This document shows positions 20,012 through 28,269 of a stretch of 64,000 nucleotides of DNA, piece after piece. Under the pieces are notes generated by a model. It did no database searches, was not told the DNA's origin, and worked only from the letters and a program-made list of their open reading frames with translations. The stretch's first letter is position 1, and each line of letters starts with the position of its first letter. The stretch is from contig JAKVCB010000007.1 in assembly GCA_022448345.1 (NCBI GenBank), positions 1 to 64,000 of the forward strand, given 5' to 3'. Both the position numbers and the translations under genes were made by a program. Source of the DNA: Pirellulales bacterium (GTDB taxonomy: Bacteria > Planctomycetota > Planctomycetia > Pirellulales > Lacipirellulaceae).

Positions 20012-20875
20012 CTACTGGAACGGAAACCCATACACGGTCGTGGCTATGTTTGCATCGCGTCCAGCGGAGGACCTGGACTTTGTCAAGGAGACCGGAACGG
20101 CCGCAGCATCAGCCGATGTGCCAACGTCCCGTGGCTTGGACACCACCGGCAGTCGTCGCATGCTCACAGACGGCAAACTTGCCACTTGCTGGTGCTGGTC
20201 AGCAGATGTTGCCCGACCTTGGTAGGTGAATCCTTCAGGAAGCGGTGGTGGCAAGTCGAGATCATTTGCGGGTCTTCGAATCGGCTGAAGTCGTTGAAGT
20301 TTGAAGTCCAATTTCGGCTTGCCCTCAGGCTTGTCTGTTGGCACATCCAAGGGCAAAGCTGGAGGAGGATCTGAGCCCGCATCCCCTGCTGGAGGTTTGC
20401 CAGGTGCCAATCCGCCCCCAGGTTTTGGTAGCCCCACATCGGCAGGTATTGTTGGCAATGTTGGTTTGAGAGGGGCTCCGGGCAATGCCGGTATCGCTGG
20501 CAATAATGGCAACGTTGGTCCCGTCTCTCCCTCAGCAGGAACCGTGTCTTCCGCGTCAGCCTCTGTTTTTTTGGTGGGCGCCGGGGCTTGAAGGTCTTCG
20601 TGCTTGGAGTCGGGCAAAATCACCGAAGGCAACTCATCTGGCAAATCTGGCTTGGAAGGCAAATCAGAGCGACCGGGAACCTCCGGCCGCAGATCATTGG
20701 GCCATTGTCGCCAACGGGTTCCATAGAAACCCCAAGTCTCACGTTTCGGATAGCAAACACCATCGATACAGCAAGGCCCAGGCGTGGGATTGGCAATCGG
20801 TGCGGCCGTCAGCCCTTCACCGGGAAGGACGAAGAAGGCAGCCAATATGATGGCAACTAAACATTTCTTCCTCAT
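20012..20875 (-). CDS. Secreted Pro-rich protein with C-rich/WRxWP N-terminal block
   Basis: About 287 residues. A signal peptide (KKCLVAIILAAFFVLPGEG) is followed by CCIDGVCYPKR and TWGFYGTRWRQWP, a block I recall from many planctomycete secreted proteins, then a low-complexity stretch of Pro, Leu, Asp and Lys to the end. The middle carries short irregular repeats of LP-xx-PALPG type. The ATG at 20875 is preferred over 20890 because AAGGAA lies about 8 bases before it. No enzyme motif is present. Its position between EpsI-like and wza-like genes suggests a cell-surface or matrix role in the same locus; that is inference. Confidence 0.65.
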   Translation of the reverse strand: MRKKCLVAIILAAFFVLPGEGLTAAPIANPTPGPCCIDGVCYPKRETWGFYGTRWRQWPNDLRPEVPGRSDLPSKPDLPDELPSVILPDSKHEDLQAPAPTKKTEADAEDTVPAEGETGPTLPLLPAIPALPGAPLKPTLPTIPADVGLPKPGGGLAPGKPPAGDAGSDPPPALPLDVPTDKPEGKPKLDFKLQRLQPIRRPANDLDLPPPLPEGFTYQGRATSADQHQQVASLPSVSMRRLPVVSKPRDVGTSADAAAVPVSLTKSRSSAGRDANIATTVYGFPFQ

Positions 20876-21001
20876 CTCTTGTTCCTTCATACTTGGTCGT
20901 GGTTCGTACCAGTCGAGAACCCAGCAATTGCGTGTGATCCGATTAAAGAAAACTCAACAACTTGGAAGCTTTCTACAGGTTTTAAATGTTTCAAATAGCC
21001 C

Positions 21002-22054
21002 TTAGTTAAACTGACTTTTACCAAACCGGGTAATCCTATTCGCCGTGGCCGTTCCCAGTGACACAAATCCAAGCATTCGTTCAAATGGTCGAGTTATTTT
21101 GGATACGAAGGAATCGAATGCCACCAAATTGTCCTGAGCAATGAACAGACGGTCGCCTGGCATCAGTTGGTAATTTGTGGCCGTTGACGCCCCACGGCTG
21201 ATGTTGACCCAATTGACCGGTAAAATCTGCTCACAGCCAACACCGTTCGGTGCGGGACGGGCAATCCAGATCTTGCTCGATGACAATTGCGAAATACCAC
21301 CAATTCTGGCAATCGCGTCGAGTACGGTTTCATTACCCGTGATGGGAGCTTCCTGCACGTTGTCTCCGAATCCGGCCCCTTGCGTCACGACATAGTACTT
21401 CTTGCTGTTGTACGCCAGGACATCAACAACCACCTGTGGATCTTCCAGGTAATTGGATAGTTGCATCTCGATTTCCTTACGGGCTTGATCAATCGTCTTA
21501 CCAGAGACGTAGACCGACCCATAAGTCCCCAGGTTCACGCGCCCATCCGGTCCCACAAGGTGTTCACCCACAACCTGCTGAGCACCCGCTGAAAAACCCA
21601 AGGAAATGGAGACCTCGACATGGTGAAACAGCTGAGTCAAATGGTCTTGAACAGCCGCATCTGCTTCACTGACGGTTAGCCCAACCACTTTGACTTTGCC
21701 ATAGGACGGTCCCAAATCGACATCTCCCTCGGGAGTGACTGAAAAAATATCCGCGATTGGCTGGTCAGGTAGGACTCCGATAGCACGTATCAGCAGACCA
21801 TCAAAGGGCTCAATCTTATGGGGAGGTTTGGGAACAACTTTGACGGCATTGATCATCAAGATATCGGGCGGCTCGATGGTGTACGGAGGTAGCGAAACCA
21901 TGTCCAGTTCGCGCGGTACATTGCTGCACTGGGGAGGGTCGGCTACCGTCGCTGGAAAAGGATCTCTTGGAGCGAGAAAGGCCGTGCAACCAGCGCTCGT
22001 GATGAATATGAATACAAAACAGGCTGCGCTGAGTTGTCGAAAGCTGCTCGTCAT
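21002..22054 (-). CDS. Wza-like polysaccharide export lipoprotein
   Basis: 350 residues. A lipoprotein signal peptide ends in ITSAGC (Cys 23). The poly_export domain follows: YTIEPPDILMINAV, then VTPEGDVDLGPSYGKVKVVGLTVSEA, and GPDGRVNLGTYGSVYVSGKT, the last being a second copy of the same turn. SLBB-like strands with YYVVTQGAGFGDNV and the C-terminal YQLMPGDRLFIAQDN complete it. By family it forms the outer-membrane channel for exopolysaccharide. The partner co-polymerase is encoded at 24.5 kb. It is divergent from exosortase across a 1.1 kb gap. Confidence 0.88.
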   Translation of the reverse strand: MTSSFRQLSAACFVFIFITSAGCTAFLAPRDPFPATVADPPQCSNVPRELDMVSLPPYTIEPPDILMINAVKVVPKPPHKIEPFDGLLIRAIGVLPDQPIADIFSVTPEGDVDLGPSYGKVKVVGLTVSEADAAVQDHLTQLFHHVEVSISLGFSAGAQQVVGEHLVGPDGRVNLGTYGSVYVSGKTIDQARKEIEMQLSNYLEDPQVVVDVLAYNSKKYYVVTQGAGFGDNVQEAPITGNETVLDAIARIGGISQLSSSKIWIARPAPNGVGCEQILPVNWVNISRGASTATNYQLMPGDRLFIAQDNLVAFDSFVSKITRPFERMLGFVSLGTATANRITRFGKSQFN

Positions 22055-22238
22055 CGCAACCTCGCTCCCGGACTAGTGGATTTAATTCCGTGGTCAAATT
22101 GCTACAAGCTGTCGTTGCCAGAGTCAGGTCGCTGCGGCAATCCCCGCATAACCGTCAACAGTCGTACACTCGTAATAATCGGAAAAGCTTGCCCACAACT
22201 TTGCTCCAGCCCAAAATTTTTGGACGCAAACGCTAGCA

Positions 22239-22283
22239 TGAGAAGGCAATAAAACTGATTTGATTGCCTGAGAAGGCAATAAA
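22239..22283. repeat. Paired 15-base direct repeat, second copy forming a hairpin
   Basis: TGAGAAGGCAATAAA occurs at 22239-22253 and again at 22269-22283, exactly 30 bases apart, about 185-230 bases before the wza-like start. The second copy is the right arm of a 7-bp stem (ATTGCCT/AGGCAAT, 22263-22280) with a GAGA tetraloop. The 30-base spacing places both copies on nearly the same helical face, which suits a pair of protein sites. Confidence 0.55.
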
Positions 22284-22401
22284 CCGTGTTTGCAAAGCAT
22301 CCATCAAAATAGTCCCACAATGGGAAATGTCGCCCCGCACGAGACAGTCCCTACCATTTGTAAGGAGAAAAAGAATTTTTTGGGCTGCAAGGCCAGATCG
22401 C

Positions 22402-22427
22402 GCGATTCCCCCACATGGGGGGATCGC
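22402..22427. other. 11-bp perfect hairpin
   Basis: Arms at 22402-22412 and 22417-22427 (GCGATTCCCCC and GGGGGGATCGC, one T-G pair) with an ACAT loop. No T-run follows on either strand, so it is unlikely to be an intrinsic terminator. It could be an operator or an RNA element of the minus-strand wza-like transcript. Confidence 0.5.
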
Positions 22428-22611
22428 TATGAACAATCGCAATTGGGATTACGTACAACGGCTACCGCTAGCGTGTAAATTCACTTGGCAAAATGAGCGC
22501 GACCCAGCAGCCCATACCTGGTGACTTGCTAATCGGAACAACCGCCAGATTTGGTTGGTGTTGCAAAATCAGTCGATAATTTGCCGCCCAAAAGGTGGCA
22601 GCAACATAGGC

Positions 22612-22649
22612 TTTAACAATTTGACAGTTGTTAAACGTCGGCTTATCCT
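22612..22649 (+). promoter_or_regulatory. Sigma-70-type promoter overlapped by an 8-8-8 palindromic operator
   Basis: TTGACA at 22621-22626 and TATCCT at 22644-22649 are separated by 17 bases, a near-consensus housekeeping promoter reading toward exosortase. TTTAACAA (22612-22619) and TTGTTAAA (22628-22635) form a perfect inverted repeat with 8 bases between, covering the -35 box. A bound dimeric repressor would block polymerase. The transcript would have a leader of about 530 bases before the exosortase ATG. Confidence 0.55.
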
Positions 22650-23102
22650 CGTGGTAGCTGAGATACTACAAACAGGTTGGCAGGTGACCAGCACACGTAT
22701 TGTCCAGTGCGGCCCAAGGTTAAACCAGGGGAGCCTAGAGAGGCTTGCTAAGGGAGTTTCAACCGCCGCGAAAGGATTCGGGCATGCTCAATTGTCCGTT
22801 CAGCGCCGTCCGGTAGACTTCGCTGTACTAGTTGCAGGAGAAGAAGTTACAGGAGTCTTTGATGGAGGTACCAAACCGCTGCCCATTGCAGTCTGAGTAC
22901 CTTGATTCCGCATAAATTGGCGCATTTTTACCAGCGCGCACTTTTGCAGCCTTAACGAGAGAAGTGATCACCGGCACACGCTGGGTCAAACCACCCACCT
23001 GCGATAAATACCCGTCCGAGAATCACCTCGTCAAGGCCCGCGTAGTGTGAGCTACCTTGGTTTGGTTTCGGTCCATGGTCAAACCAGTCGACCGGACACA
23101 TC

Positions 23103-23142
23103 CAGTCCATCACAAAATCAAGCAGTCCATCACAAAATCAAG
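23103..23142. repeat. Two perfect tandem copies of a 20-base unit
   Basis: CAGTCCATCACAAAATCAAG is present at 23103-23122 and 23123-23142 with no mismatch, ending 47 bases before the exosortase ATG. Too few copies for a CRISPR and no spacers. It is either a recent slippage duplication or a doubled binding site. Confidence 0.75.
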
Positions 23143-23189
23143 TTCGTTAATGAAATAATTCCGCCTTCGACACCTGATACGAGACCGGC

Positions 23190-24161
23190 ATGAGCCAGCC
23201 CATCAACCCATCGATCCGCCCTACCCAAACCAATTCTCCTCGCGTAGCAACCAAGTTTTCCTGGTCGGACCCTGACCAGAGAAACCCGGCAATCCTTTTG
23301 GGAATTCTCTGTTTGGCATTGGTCATCGCTTACTGGAACATGTTCTCGCTAACAAGCGCTGCCTGGGCAAATCCGCTTTATTCTCACGGTTATCTGCTTC
23401 CCGTATTTGCCTTGGGAATCTTTTGGCTTCGGCGGCAACCGTTTCAATGGACACCTCCAAGCGAACGTTGGATAGGGGTCGGCATTTTGGTAGGGGCTTT
23501 GCTCATACGGATTTTTGCCGCCATTTTTGATATGGCGCCAGTAGACCGCTTGAGTTTCATTGTCGCAATGTTTGGCATATTTCTGTTGGTTGGAGGTCTT
23601 CAGTGTGTTCGCTGGGCCTGGCCAGGAATATGCTTTTTGGTCTTTATGTTTCCATTACCTTCAGTGCTGGAAAACTCATTGCTGATGCACCTGCAGCGGA
23701 TTGCGACAGTTTGCAGTACTCTCATCCTGCAAACATTAGGAATTGCCGCTTACCGCGCCGGAAATGTGATCACACTTCCAGGGGTCGTAGAGAACTTAAC
23801 CGTTGCTGAAGAGTGCAGTGGGCTACGAATGCTTACGATCTTTGGGGCCATGTCGGTAGCAATGATTTTTCTGATCGACCGCCCCTGGTGGGACAAATTC
23901 ATCGTTCTTTTGAGTGCCATTCCGATTGCAGTGTTGTCGAATGTTGTACGGATTGTGCTGACTGCCCTGCTATACCTGCTCACGACTGATGAGCATGCTC
24001 GGCAACTGGCACACGACGTTAGTGGGTTACTCATGATGGTTTGGGGCCTTGGCTTCCTCTGGATTGAATTCCAAATACTTTCCCGTGTGACAATTCCCGA
24101 AGAAGTGTCCCATGTGAAACTAGCGACTACGAAGCGTCAGGCACCGATACCGATCCGGTAA
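23190..24161 (+). CDS. Exosortase (transpeptidase-like membrane protease)
   Basis: 323 residues with about eight membrane helices. The catalytic triad of the exosortase/archaeosortase family is complete: Cys209 in AEECSGLRM, Arg254 in SNVVRIVLT, His275 in QLAHDVSG. VDRLSF and PLPSVLENSL are typical family segments. By family it cuts C-terminal PEP-CTERM-like sorting tails and probably joins the protein to a surface polymer. No protein with such a tail is seen in this window. The surrounding EpsI-like, Wza-like and Wzc-like genes are its usual company. The subfamily (possibly the planctomycete XrtU type) is not certain. Confidence 0.9.
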   Translation: MSQPINPSIRPTQTNSPRVATKFSWSDPDQRNPAILLGILCLALVIAYWNMFSLTSAAWANPLYSHGYLLPVFALGIFWLRRQPFQWTPPSERWIGVGILVGALLIRIFAAIFDMAPVDRLSFIVAMFGIFLLVGGLQCVRWAWPGICFLVFMFPLPSVLENSLLMHLQRIATVCSTLILQTLGIAAYRAGNVITLPGVVENLTVAEECSGLRMLTIFGAMSVAMIFLIDRPWWDKFIVLLSAIPIAVLSNVVRIVLTALLYLLTTDEHARQLAHDVSGLLMMVWGLGFLWIEFQILSRVTIPEEVSHVKLATTKRQAPIPIR

Positions 24162-24371
24162 ACACAATCTGACAGGATAGCGAAAGACGAAAACGAGTGG
24201 TATTGACCAGCAGTTAGGGAAATACCCCATGTTGCTCCCAGTAAACAGGAGGTTGCTTTATCACAACAACGATCGACTGCCGAACATTTCAGCATTTGAC
24301 GCAAGTACTGAAGGAGAAATGAGATCGGCATCATAGTTTGTCGCCAGTAGGGAATTGGCTCACTAATTGCG

Positions 24372-24440
24372 GCGGTTGAACCGCGAAACAGGTCGGTTGC
24401 AAGCCGACAGATTTGCCTTACTAGACTTGAAAGACAAGTC
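24372..24440 (+). promoter_or_regulatory. Structured leader upstream of the Wzc-like gene: three consecutive hairpins
   Basis: In the 315-base gap before 24477 three stem-loops follow each other: 24372-24384 (5 bp), 24392-24408 (7 bp with one wobble, loop GCA) and 24424-24440 (6 bp, GACTTG/CAAGTC). CAGG at 24389 and CCTG at 24442 could close the last two into a branched structure. No known riboswitch family was recognised. The rest of the gap (24162-24371) shows nothing clear. Confidence 0.4.
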
Positions 24441-24476
24441 ACCTGCACGGCCAACTACGAAAAGAGAGATTGCCTG

Positions 24477-26756
24477 ATGAGCCACTCCAACGATGATCAT
24501 CCCCAAGTCCCTAGTACTCCTCCGGTCACGGTTGGCGGCCCGAATCCTGGCGACGCCTTAATCCCAGGAGGAACAAGCTTTCCTCCCAGCACAACGGTCG
24601 TTTCTACACCTGGAGGACCTCGTTCACCAGAAGTTATCAGCGGCGGTATGGACCGCAGTTGGTTCTACCATTCTCTACGGCGCCGCTGGCTGTTGGTGCT
24701 TGGCATGGGATTAGTTCTCAGCCTTGGTACTGCCGGTCTTTTGTGGTGGCTATTTCCACAGTCTGCTTCGGCTGTTGCTTTGTTCCAGGTCTCCAGTGAA
24801 GAACAGTCGCTGGCGTTTTCTGGCATGTCCAATGAAACGCGACAGTTCGAGATTCTGCAAAAAACGCAGCTTGCTCTTCTGAAAAGTTACTTTGTCTTGC
24901 AAGATGCTGTCCGCAACCCTGATGTTTCAAGCTTGGCCACCATTGCTAACGAGGACGATCCTATCCAATGGCTTGATGATAATCTGCACGTCTCATTTCC
25001 CCAGGAAAGTGAGATTTTGAAGATCTCAATCAGCGGTAGTGAGAATCCAATCGAGTTACAGAAAATTGTCGACGCGGTTGCCAAAGCCTATGAAGACCGA
25101 GTGATCTATGCAGCCCGCACGAAGAAATTGAGCACACGCGAAACACTAGCGCGAAGCCTGGGTGATCTCCAAAGTGAAATTCGCCGGAAAATGGAAGACT
25201 TTGAAGACCTGGCCAAGGAACTCGGCACCTCCGAAGGTGAAGTGGGCACCGACGCCGAGTCGAGAATCTTGTTGAGCGAAATGAGAGCCCAAACCGAAGC
25301 GCTAACTACGATGCGTCAGCAACTCCTGCAAGCGCAAACGGAATTTGAGATCATCCAACGTCAGCTTAAGGATCCAAGTGTGCTGGAATCCCAGATCGAC
25401 GCAAATCTCGCAGCGGACCCACAGGTTGCCATGATGCAAAATCAATTGATGTCTATCGACATGCAACTTCAGGATTTGCAATCCAGGTCGCGGCGGTCTT
25501 CACCAGCACTTCAGCGACTGATGCGGGAAAAGCAGAACATCCAGCAGCGGATTGCCCAGTACCGGTCGCAGGCAAAACAGCAAGCTGCTGCTTCTGAGCA
25601 AAACAGTCCAAACGCTATGTTGCGTCAGGTGACCGGCGACTACCGCATTCGTTCGGCAATGCTCCTTCGAGAGATGGAAAACATCCAGCGTCAACTGGAA
25701 TCCAGCAAAGAAATCTTGCTCTCTAAAGGTGAGAAATCGCTCGAACTCACGGTTCGTGACGCCGAACTGGAACAGCTTAAGGAAATTGCCCACGAAATGT
25801 CGTTGAAGATCGAAAGCTGGGATATCGAAATGGATGCTCCCCAGCGAATTCTCCAAATCCAACAAGCTCAAATCACACCAGGTATTAACACCGTACAACG
25901 GTACCTGATTGCTAGTTTTGGCGGTGTCGCGGCCTTTGCCCTGACCTGCCTCGGGATCGCCTATATGGAATTTCGTAATCGCCGCCTGAACGGTCCAGGA
26001 CAAGTCGACGAAGGACTTGGGATTCGCGTTGTCGGCACCCTGCCAGCACTCTCTTCACGACGGCTGCTGGACCCAAACCACCCACTGGTCGCCCAATTGA
26101 CCGAGTCGATCGACGGCGTTCGGACCCTATTGATGCACGATGCAACCTCCAAACAGCGCCAAGTCGTCCTGGTTACCAGTGCCATGACCCTCGAAGGCCG
26201 AACCACAGTGGCCAGTCAACTCGCGGCAAGCCTCGCCCGAGCTGGGCGAAGAACTCTCCTCGTCGATGGTGACCTGCGCCGACCTGCCCTACACGCCTTG
26301 TTCGACGTTCCACTTGAGGATGGTTTGTGTGAAGTCTTACGTGCGGAGGCCAACGTAGCCGACGTGATCAGGCCCTCCCATGCCGAAGGCCTCTGGCTTC
26401 TTACCGCCGGCTATTGCGATGTCGACTCAATTCAAGCATTGGCGACAGTACAATTAAAACCCGTCTTTGAGAAACTCCGTTCTGATTACGACTTCATTGT
26501 CATTGATGGTCCGCCCATACTCGGCCTAAGCGACTCGCTTCTATTCGGTCAGTATTGCGATGGTGCACTTCTGTCGGTTCTCCGCGATCACAGCGAAGTG
26601 CCCAAGATTTACCAGGCAGCGGAACTACTTCGGGGCGTTGGCATCCGTCTGCTAGGTGCCGTCGTAAATGGGGTCTCCACCAGTGCAGATCGTCGAGTCA
26701 CGCAATTACGATTGTCTGCCCCCAAAGCAGAACGTGAGCAATTGCAAGAAATTTGA
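24477..26756 (+). CDS. Wzc-like polysaccharide co-polymerase with degenerate BY-kinase domain
   Basis: 759 residues. A Pro/Gly-rich cytoplasmic start leads to a membrane helix (71-93), a Wzz-type periplasmic domain with a long coiled coil (about 200-460), and a second helix (about 476-497). The cytoplasmic CpsD/BY-kinase ATPase domain has Walker A' LLVDGDLRRP (near 594) and Walker B FIVIDGPP (near 672). The Walker A, however, reads AMTLEGRTT near 570 where the family has [G]EGK[ST]T, so both the first Gly and the catalytic Lys are changed, and the C-terminus has no Tyr cluster. It should set polymer chain length with the Wza-like channel; kinase activity is doubtful. Confidence 0.87.
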   Translation: MSHSNDDHPQVPSTPPVTVGGPNPGDALIPGGTSFPPSTTVVSTPGGPRSPEVISGGMDRSWFYHSLRRRWLLVLGMGLVLSLGTAGLLWWLFPQSASAVALFQVSSEEQSLAFSGMSNETRQFEILQKTQLALLKSYFVLQDAVRNPDVSSLATIANEDDPIQWLDDNLHVSFPQESEILKISISGSENPIELQKIVDAVAKAYEDRVIYAARTKKLSTRETLARSLGDLQSEIRRKMEDFEDLAKELGTSEGEVGTDAESRILLSEMRAQTEALTTMRQQLLQAQTEFEIIQRQLKDPSVLESQIDANLAADPQVAMMQNQLMSIDMQLQDLQSRSRRSSPALQRLMREKQNIQQRIAQYRSQAKQQAAASEQNSPNAMLRQVTGDYRIRSAMLLREMENIQRQLESSKEILLSKGEKSLELTVRDAELEQLKEIAHEMSLKIESWDIEMDAPQRILQIQQAQITPGINTVQRYLIASFGGVAAFALTCLGIAYMEFRNRRLNGPGQVDEGLGIRVVGTLPALSSRRLLDPNHPLVAQLTESIDGVRTLLMHDATSKQRQVVLVTSAMTLEGRTTVASQLAASLARAGRRTLLVDGDLRRPALHALFDVPLEDGLCEVLRAEANVADVIRPSHAEGLWLLTAGYCDVDSIQALATVQLKPVFEKLRSDYDFIVIDGPPILGLSDSLLFGQYCDGALLSVLRDHSEVPKIYQAAELLRGVGIRLLGAVVNGVSTSADRRVTQLRLSAPKAEREQLQEI

Positions 26757-26782
26757 TCGGAGCCCTTGTTACCAATCACTCT

Positions 26783-26821
26783 AGCGGCCTGCTGGCAGCT
26801 TGCCAGCAGGCCGCTTTTTTA
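26783..26821 (+). terminator. Strong intrinsic terminator after the Wzc-like gene
   Basis: A perfect 15-bp stem (26783-26797 with 26801-26815, loop GCT) followed by a run of T. It lies 27 bases after the stop. The minus strand lacks a T-run, so it serves only the plus-strand operon and separates it from the converging kinase gene. Confidence 0.92.
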
Positions 26822-26842
26822 TTAAAAGCCCTGCAGTTGCCT

Positions 26843-27832
26843 CTACAACTGTTGGAGACAGGCCCAGGTGACTCCCATCACCACGACTGCCAGAACACAC
26901 CACAAAACCCACATCCGAGGGTTTGTTTGCGAAGGCTGCGAAGGAACCCGAGCAGGAAGCGATTGGGCAATGATGTCCTGGGTGGTTCCCCCAAATTCGT
27001 CCCACATGTGCTGCCGGAGGGTTCCTTGTACGGCCCGCGCACTGAAAGGCCGATCACCCGAATTCTTGGAGAGCATGCTGAGAATCAAGTCTTCAAGCCA
27101 CTCAGGGCATTCAACTCCCTCTACCCGCAACCCAGGCGGCTCCGCGTGCAAATGCTGATCCCATATTTGAGCAAAATTGGCCCCCGCAAACGGCCGGCGC
27201 CCAGCCAGCATTTCGTACATCACACAACCGAGTGAATAGAGATCAGACTGGTTGGAAACCTTACTGTCCGCACGAATCTGCTCCGGCGGCATGTAAGCAT
27301 AAGTCCCGACGGTCATTCCCTGGTCCGTAATGTCTGAATCGTCGAGATCGAAAGCAATTCCGAAATCTCCAAGCACCAAGCTACCATCTTTTGCAAAAAA
27401 CAGGTTACTCGGCTTCAAATCGCGATGAATGATTCCGTGATTATGGGCATGCTGTAGTGCTCCGGCAATCTGAGCCGACAAAACCACGACTTGCTTCCAA
27501 GGCAACCGACCCTGCTGGACCAAATAGTCCTTAAGGGTTCCATCGTCCAATAGTTGCATCGCGTAGTAGTATTGGCCATCAAGAATTCCACCACCGTAAT
27601 GCTTCACGATATTAGGGTGGTTGAGCCGCTCTACGATGTGGACTTCGCGTTCAAATCGCTCGACAATCTTTGCGTCACCCGAGACAGAAGGGTGCAGCAG
27701 CTTGACCGCCACGGGCTCATCCAGATCGGGGCTCTCGGCGCGGTAGACCACACCCACCCGACCCATGCCCAGGGGATCGCCTAACCGAAAGGTGGTCTTG
27801 CTCGGCAAAAAGCGGAGCTTGCGAGATACCAT
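26843..27832 (-). CDS. Membrane-anchored Ser/Thr protein kinase (Hanks type)
   Basis: 329 residues from the preferred ATG. Kinase domain about 10-270: Gly loop GDPLGMGRVGVVY, VAVKLL with the ATP-binding Lys, catalytic HRDLKPSN, DFG in LGDFGIAFD, and MPPEQ in place of APE. All key residues are present. A short linker is followed by a C-terminal membrane helix (WVLWCVLAVVVMGVTWACL) with no domain outside, so any signal is likely sensed inside or through partners. An in-frame start at 28027 would add 65 residues with no kinase character. It converges on the polysaccharide operon. Confidence 0.9.
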   Translation of the reverse strand: MVSRKLRFLPSKTTFRLGDPLGMGRVGVVYRAESPDLDEPVAVKLLHPSVSGDAKIVERFEREVHIVERLNHPNIVKHYGGGILDGQYYYAMQLLDDGTLKDYLVQQGRLPWKQVVVLSAQIAGALQHAHNHGIIHRDLKPSNLFFAKDGSLVLGDFGIAFDLDDSDITDQGMTVGTYAYMPPEQIRADSKVSNQSDLYSLGCVMYEMLAGRRPFAGANFAQIWDQHLHAEPPGLRVEGVECPEWLEDLILSMLSKNSGDRPFSARAVQGTLRQHMWDEFGGTTQDIIAQSLPARVPSQPSQTNPRMWVLWCVLAVVVMGVTWACLQQL

Positions 27833-28149
27833 CGATAGCCCACAAAGAGAGACTTGGGAACTGCATCTTCCTGCGCGCGATGCGCAAATCCAACACTCAC
27901 GTATCTTGATGGAATCACTCAGCCACCGCAAGTGACCACCAAGGCCGAAGAAGTCGACCGTCTTGAGATTGGCCCTATCCAAATGGACCTCAAGGCGGCT
28001 TTTCTGTAACCAGAGTTTTTGCCGCAAATGGCGTTTGGGTCGTTTTCAACCCGCCTTGATTCAGCTAGGATTGCGTGTTCTAAGACGGTCACCAGGGCAG
28101 GCTCCGCTTACTGTGGATAGCCGTTTTCCGTCCCTACGCCTGGTTGTAG

Positions 28150-28171
28150 CTCCCCGCGTCAGGGGAGTTTT
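28150..28171 (+). terminator. Terminator-like hairpin in the glnA upstream region
   Basis: CTCCCC (28150-28155) pairs with GGGGAG (28162-28167), loop GCGTCA, followed by TTTT. No plus-strand gene ends just upstream, so it could be an attenuator in a long glnA leader or chance. Confidence 0.35.
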
Positions 28172-28175
28172 AAAA

Positions 28176-28223
28176 CCCGCCTCGCGTTTTGGGGCCGGGC
28201 CCGCCTCACATTTTGGGGCCGGG
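28176..28223. repeat. 24-base tandem repeat, two copies
   Basis: Units at 28176-28199 and 28200-28223 differ at 2 of 24 positions and share the core TTTTGGGGCCGGG. They lie between the divergent kinase and glnA genes, about 125 bases before the glnA ATG. Confidence 0.75.
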
Positions 28224-28269
28224 TAGGTTGAGCTGCGTCTATTGAGCAATGATGCGAATAAGCAATGAT

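Larger units (their letters stand above)
22055..23189. other. 1.1 kb regulatory gap between wza-like gene and exosortase
   Basis: No convincing gene. It carries a paired 15-base repeat, a long hairpin, a promoter overlapped by a palindrome, and a 20-base tandem repeat, all listed separately. A weak sigma-54-like match (TTGGCA, then GC at the right distance) lies at 22677-22693 but lacks the TT of the -12 box. An unrecognised 113-codon frame at 22555-22896 is probably chance. Confidence 0.6.

Noticed and set aside
22677-22693. Sigma-54 promoter-like sequence before exosortase
   Set aside because: GG and GC are correctly spaced and TTGGCA is good, but the -12 TTGC element is incomplete; not strong enough to call.
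22555-22896. 113-codon plus-strand frame in the exosortase upstream gap
   Set aside because: No recognisable motif, and it overlaps the promoter-palindrome. It is likely chance.
22239-23142. Short direct repeats considered as a CRISPR array
   Set aside because: Only two copies of each unit, either with no spacer or with unequal context, and no cas gene in the window.
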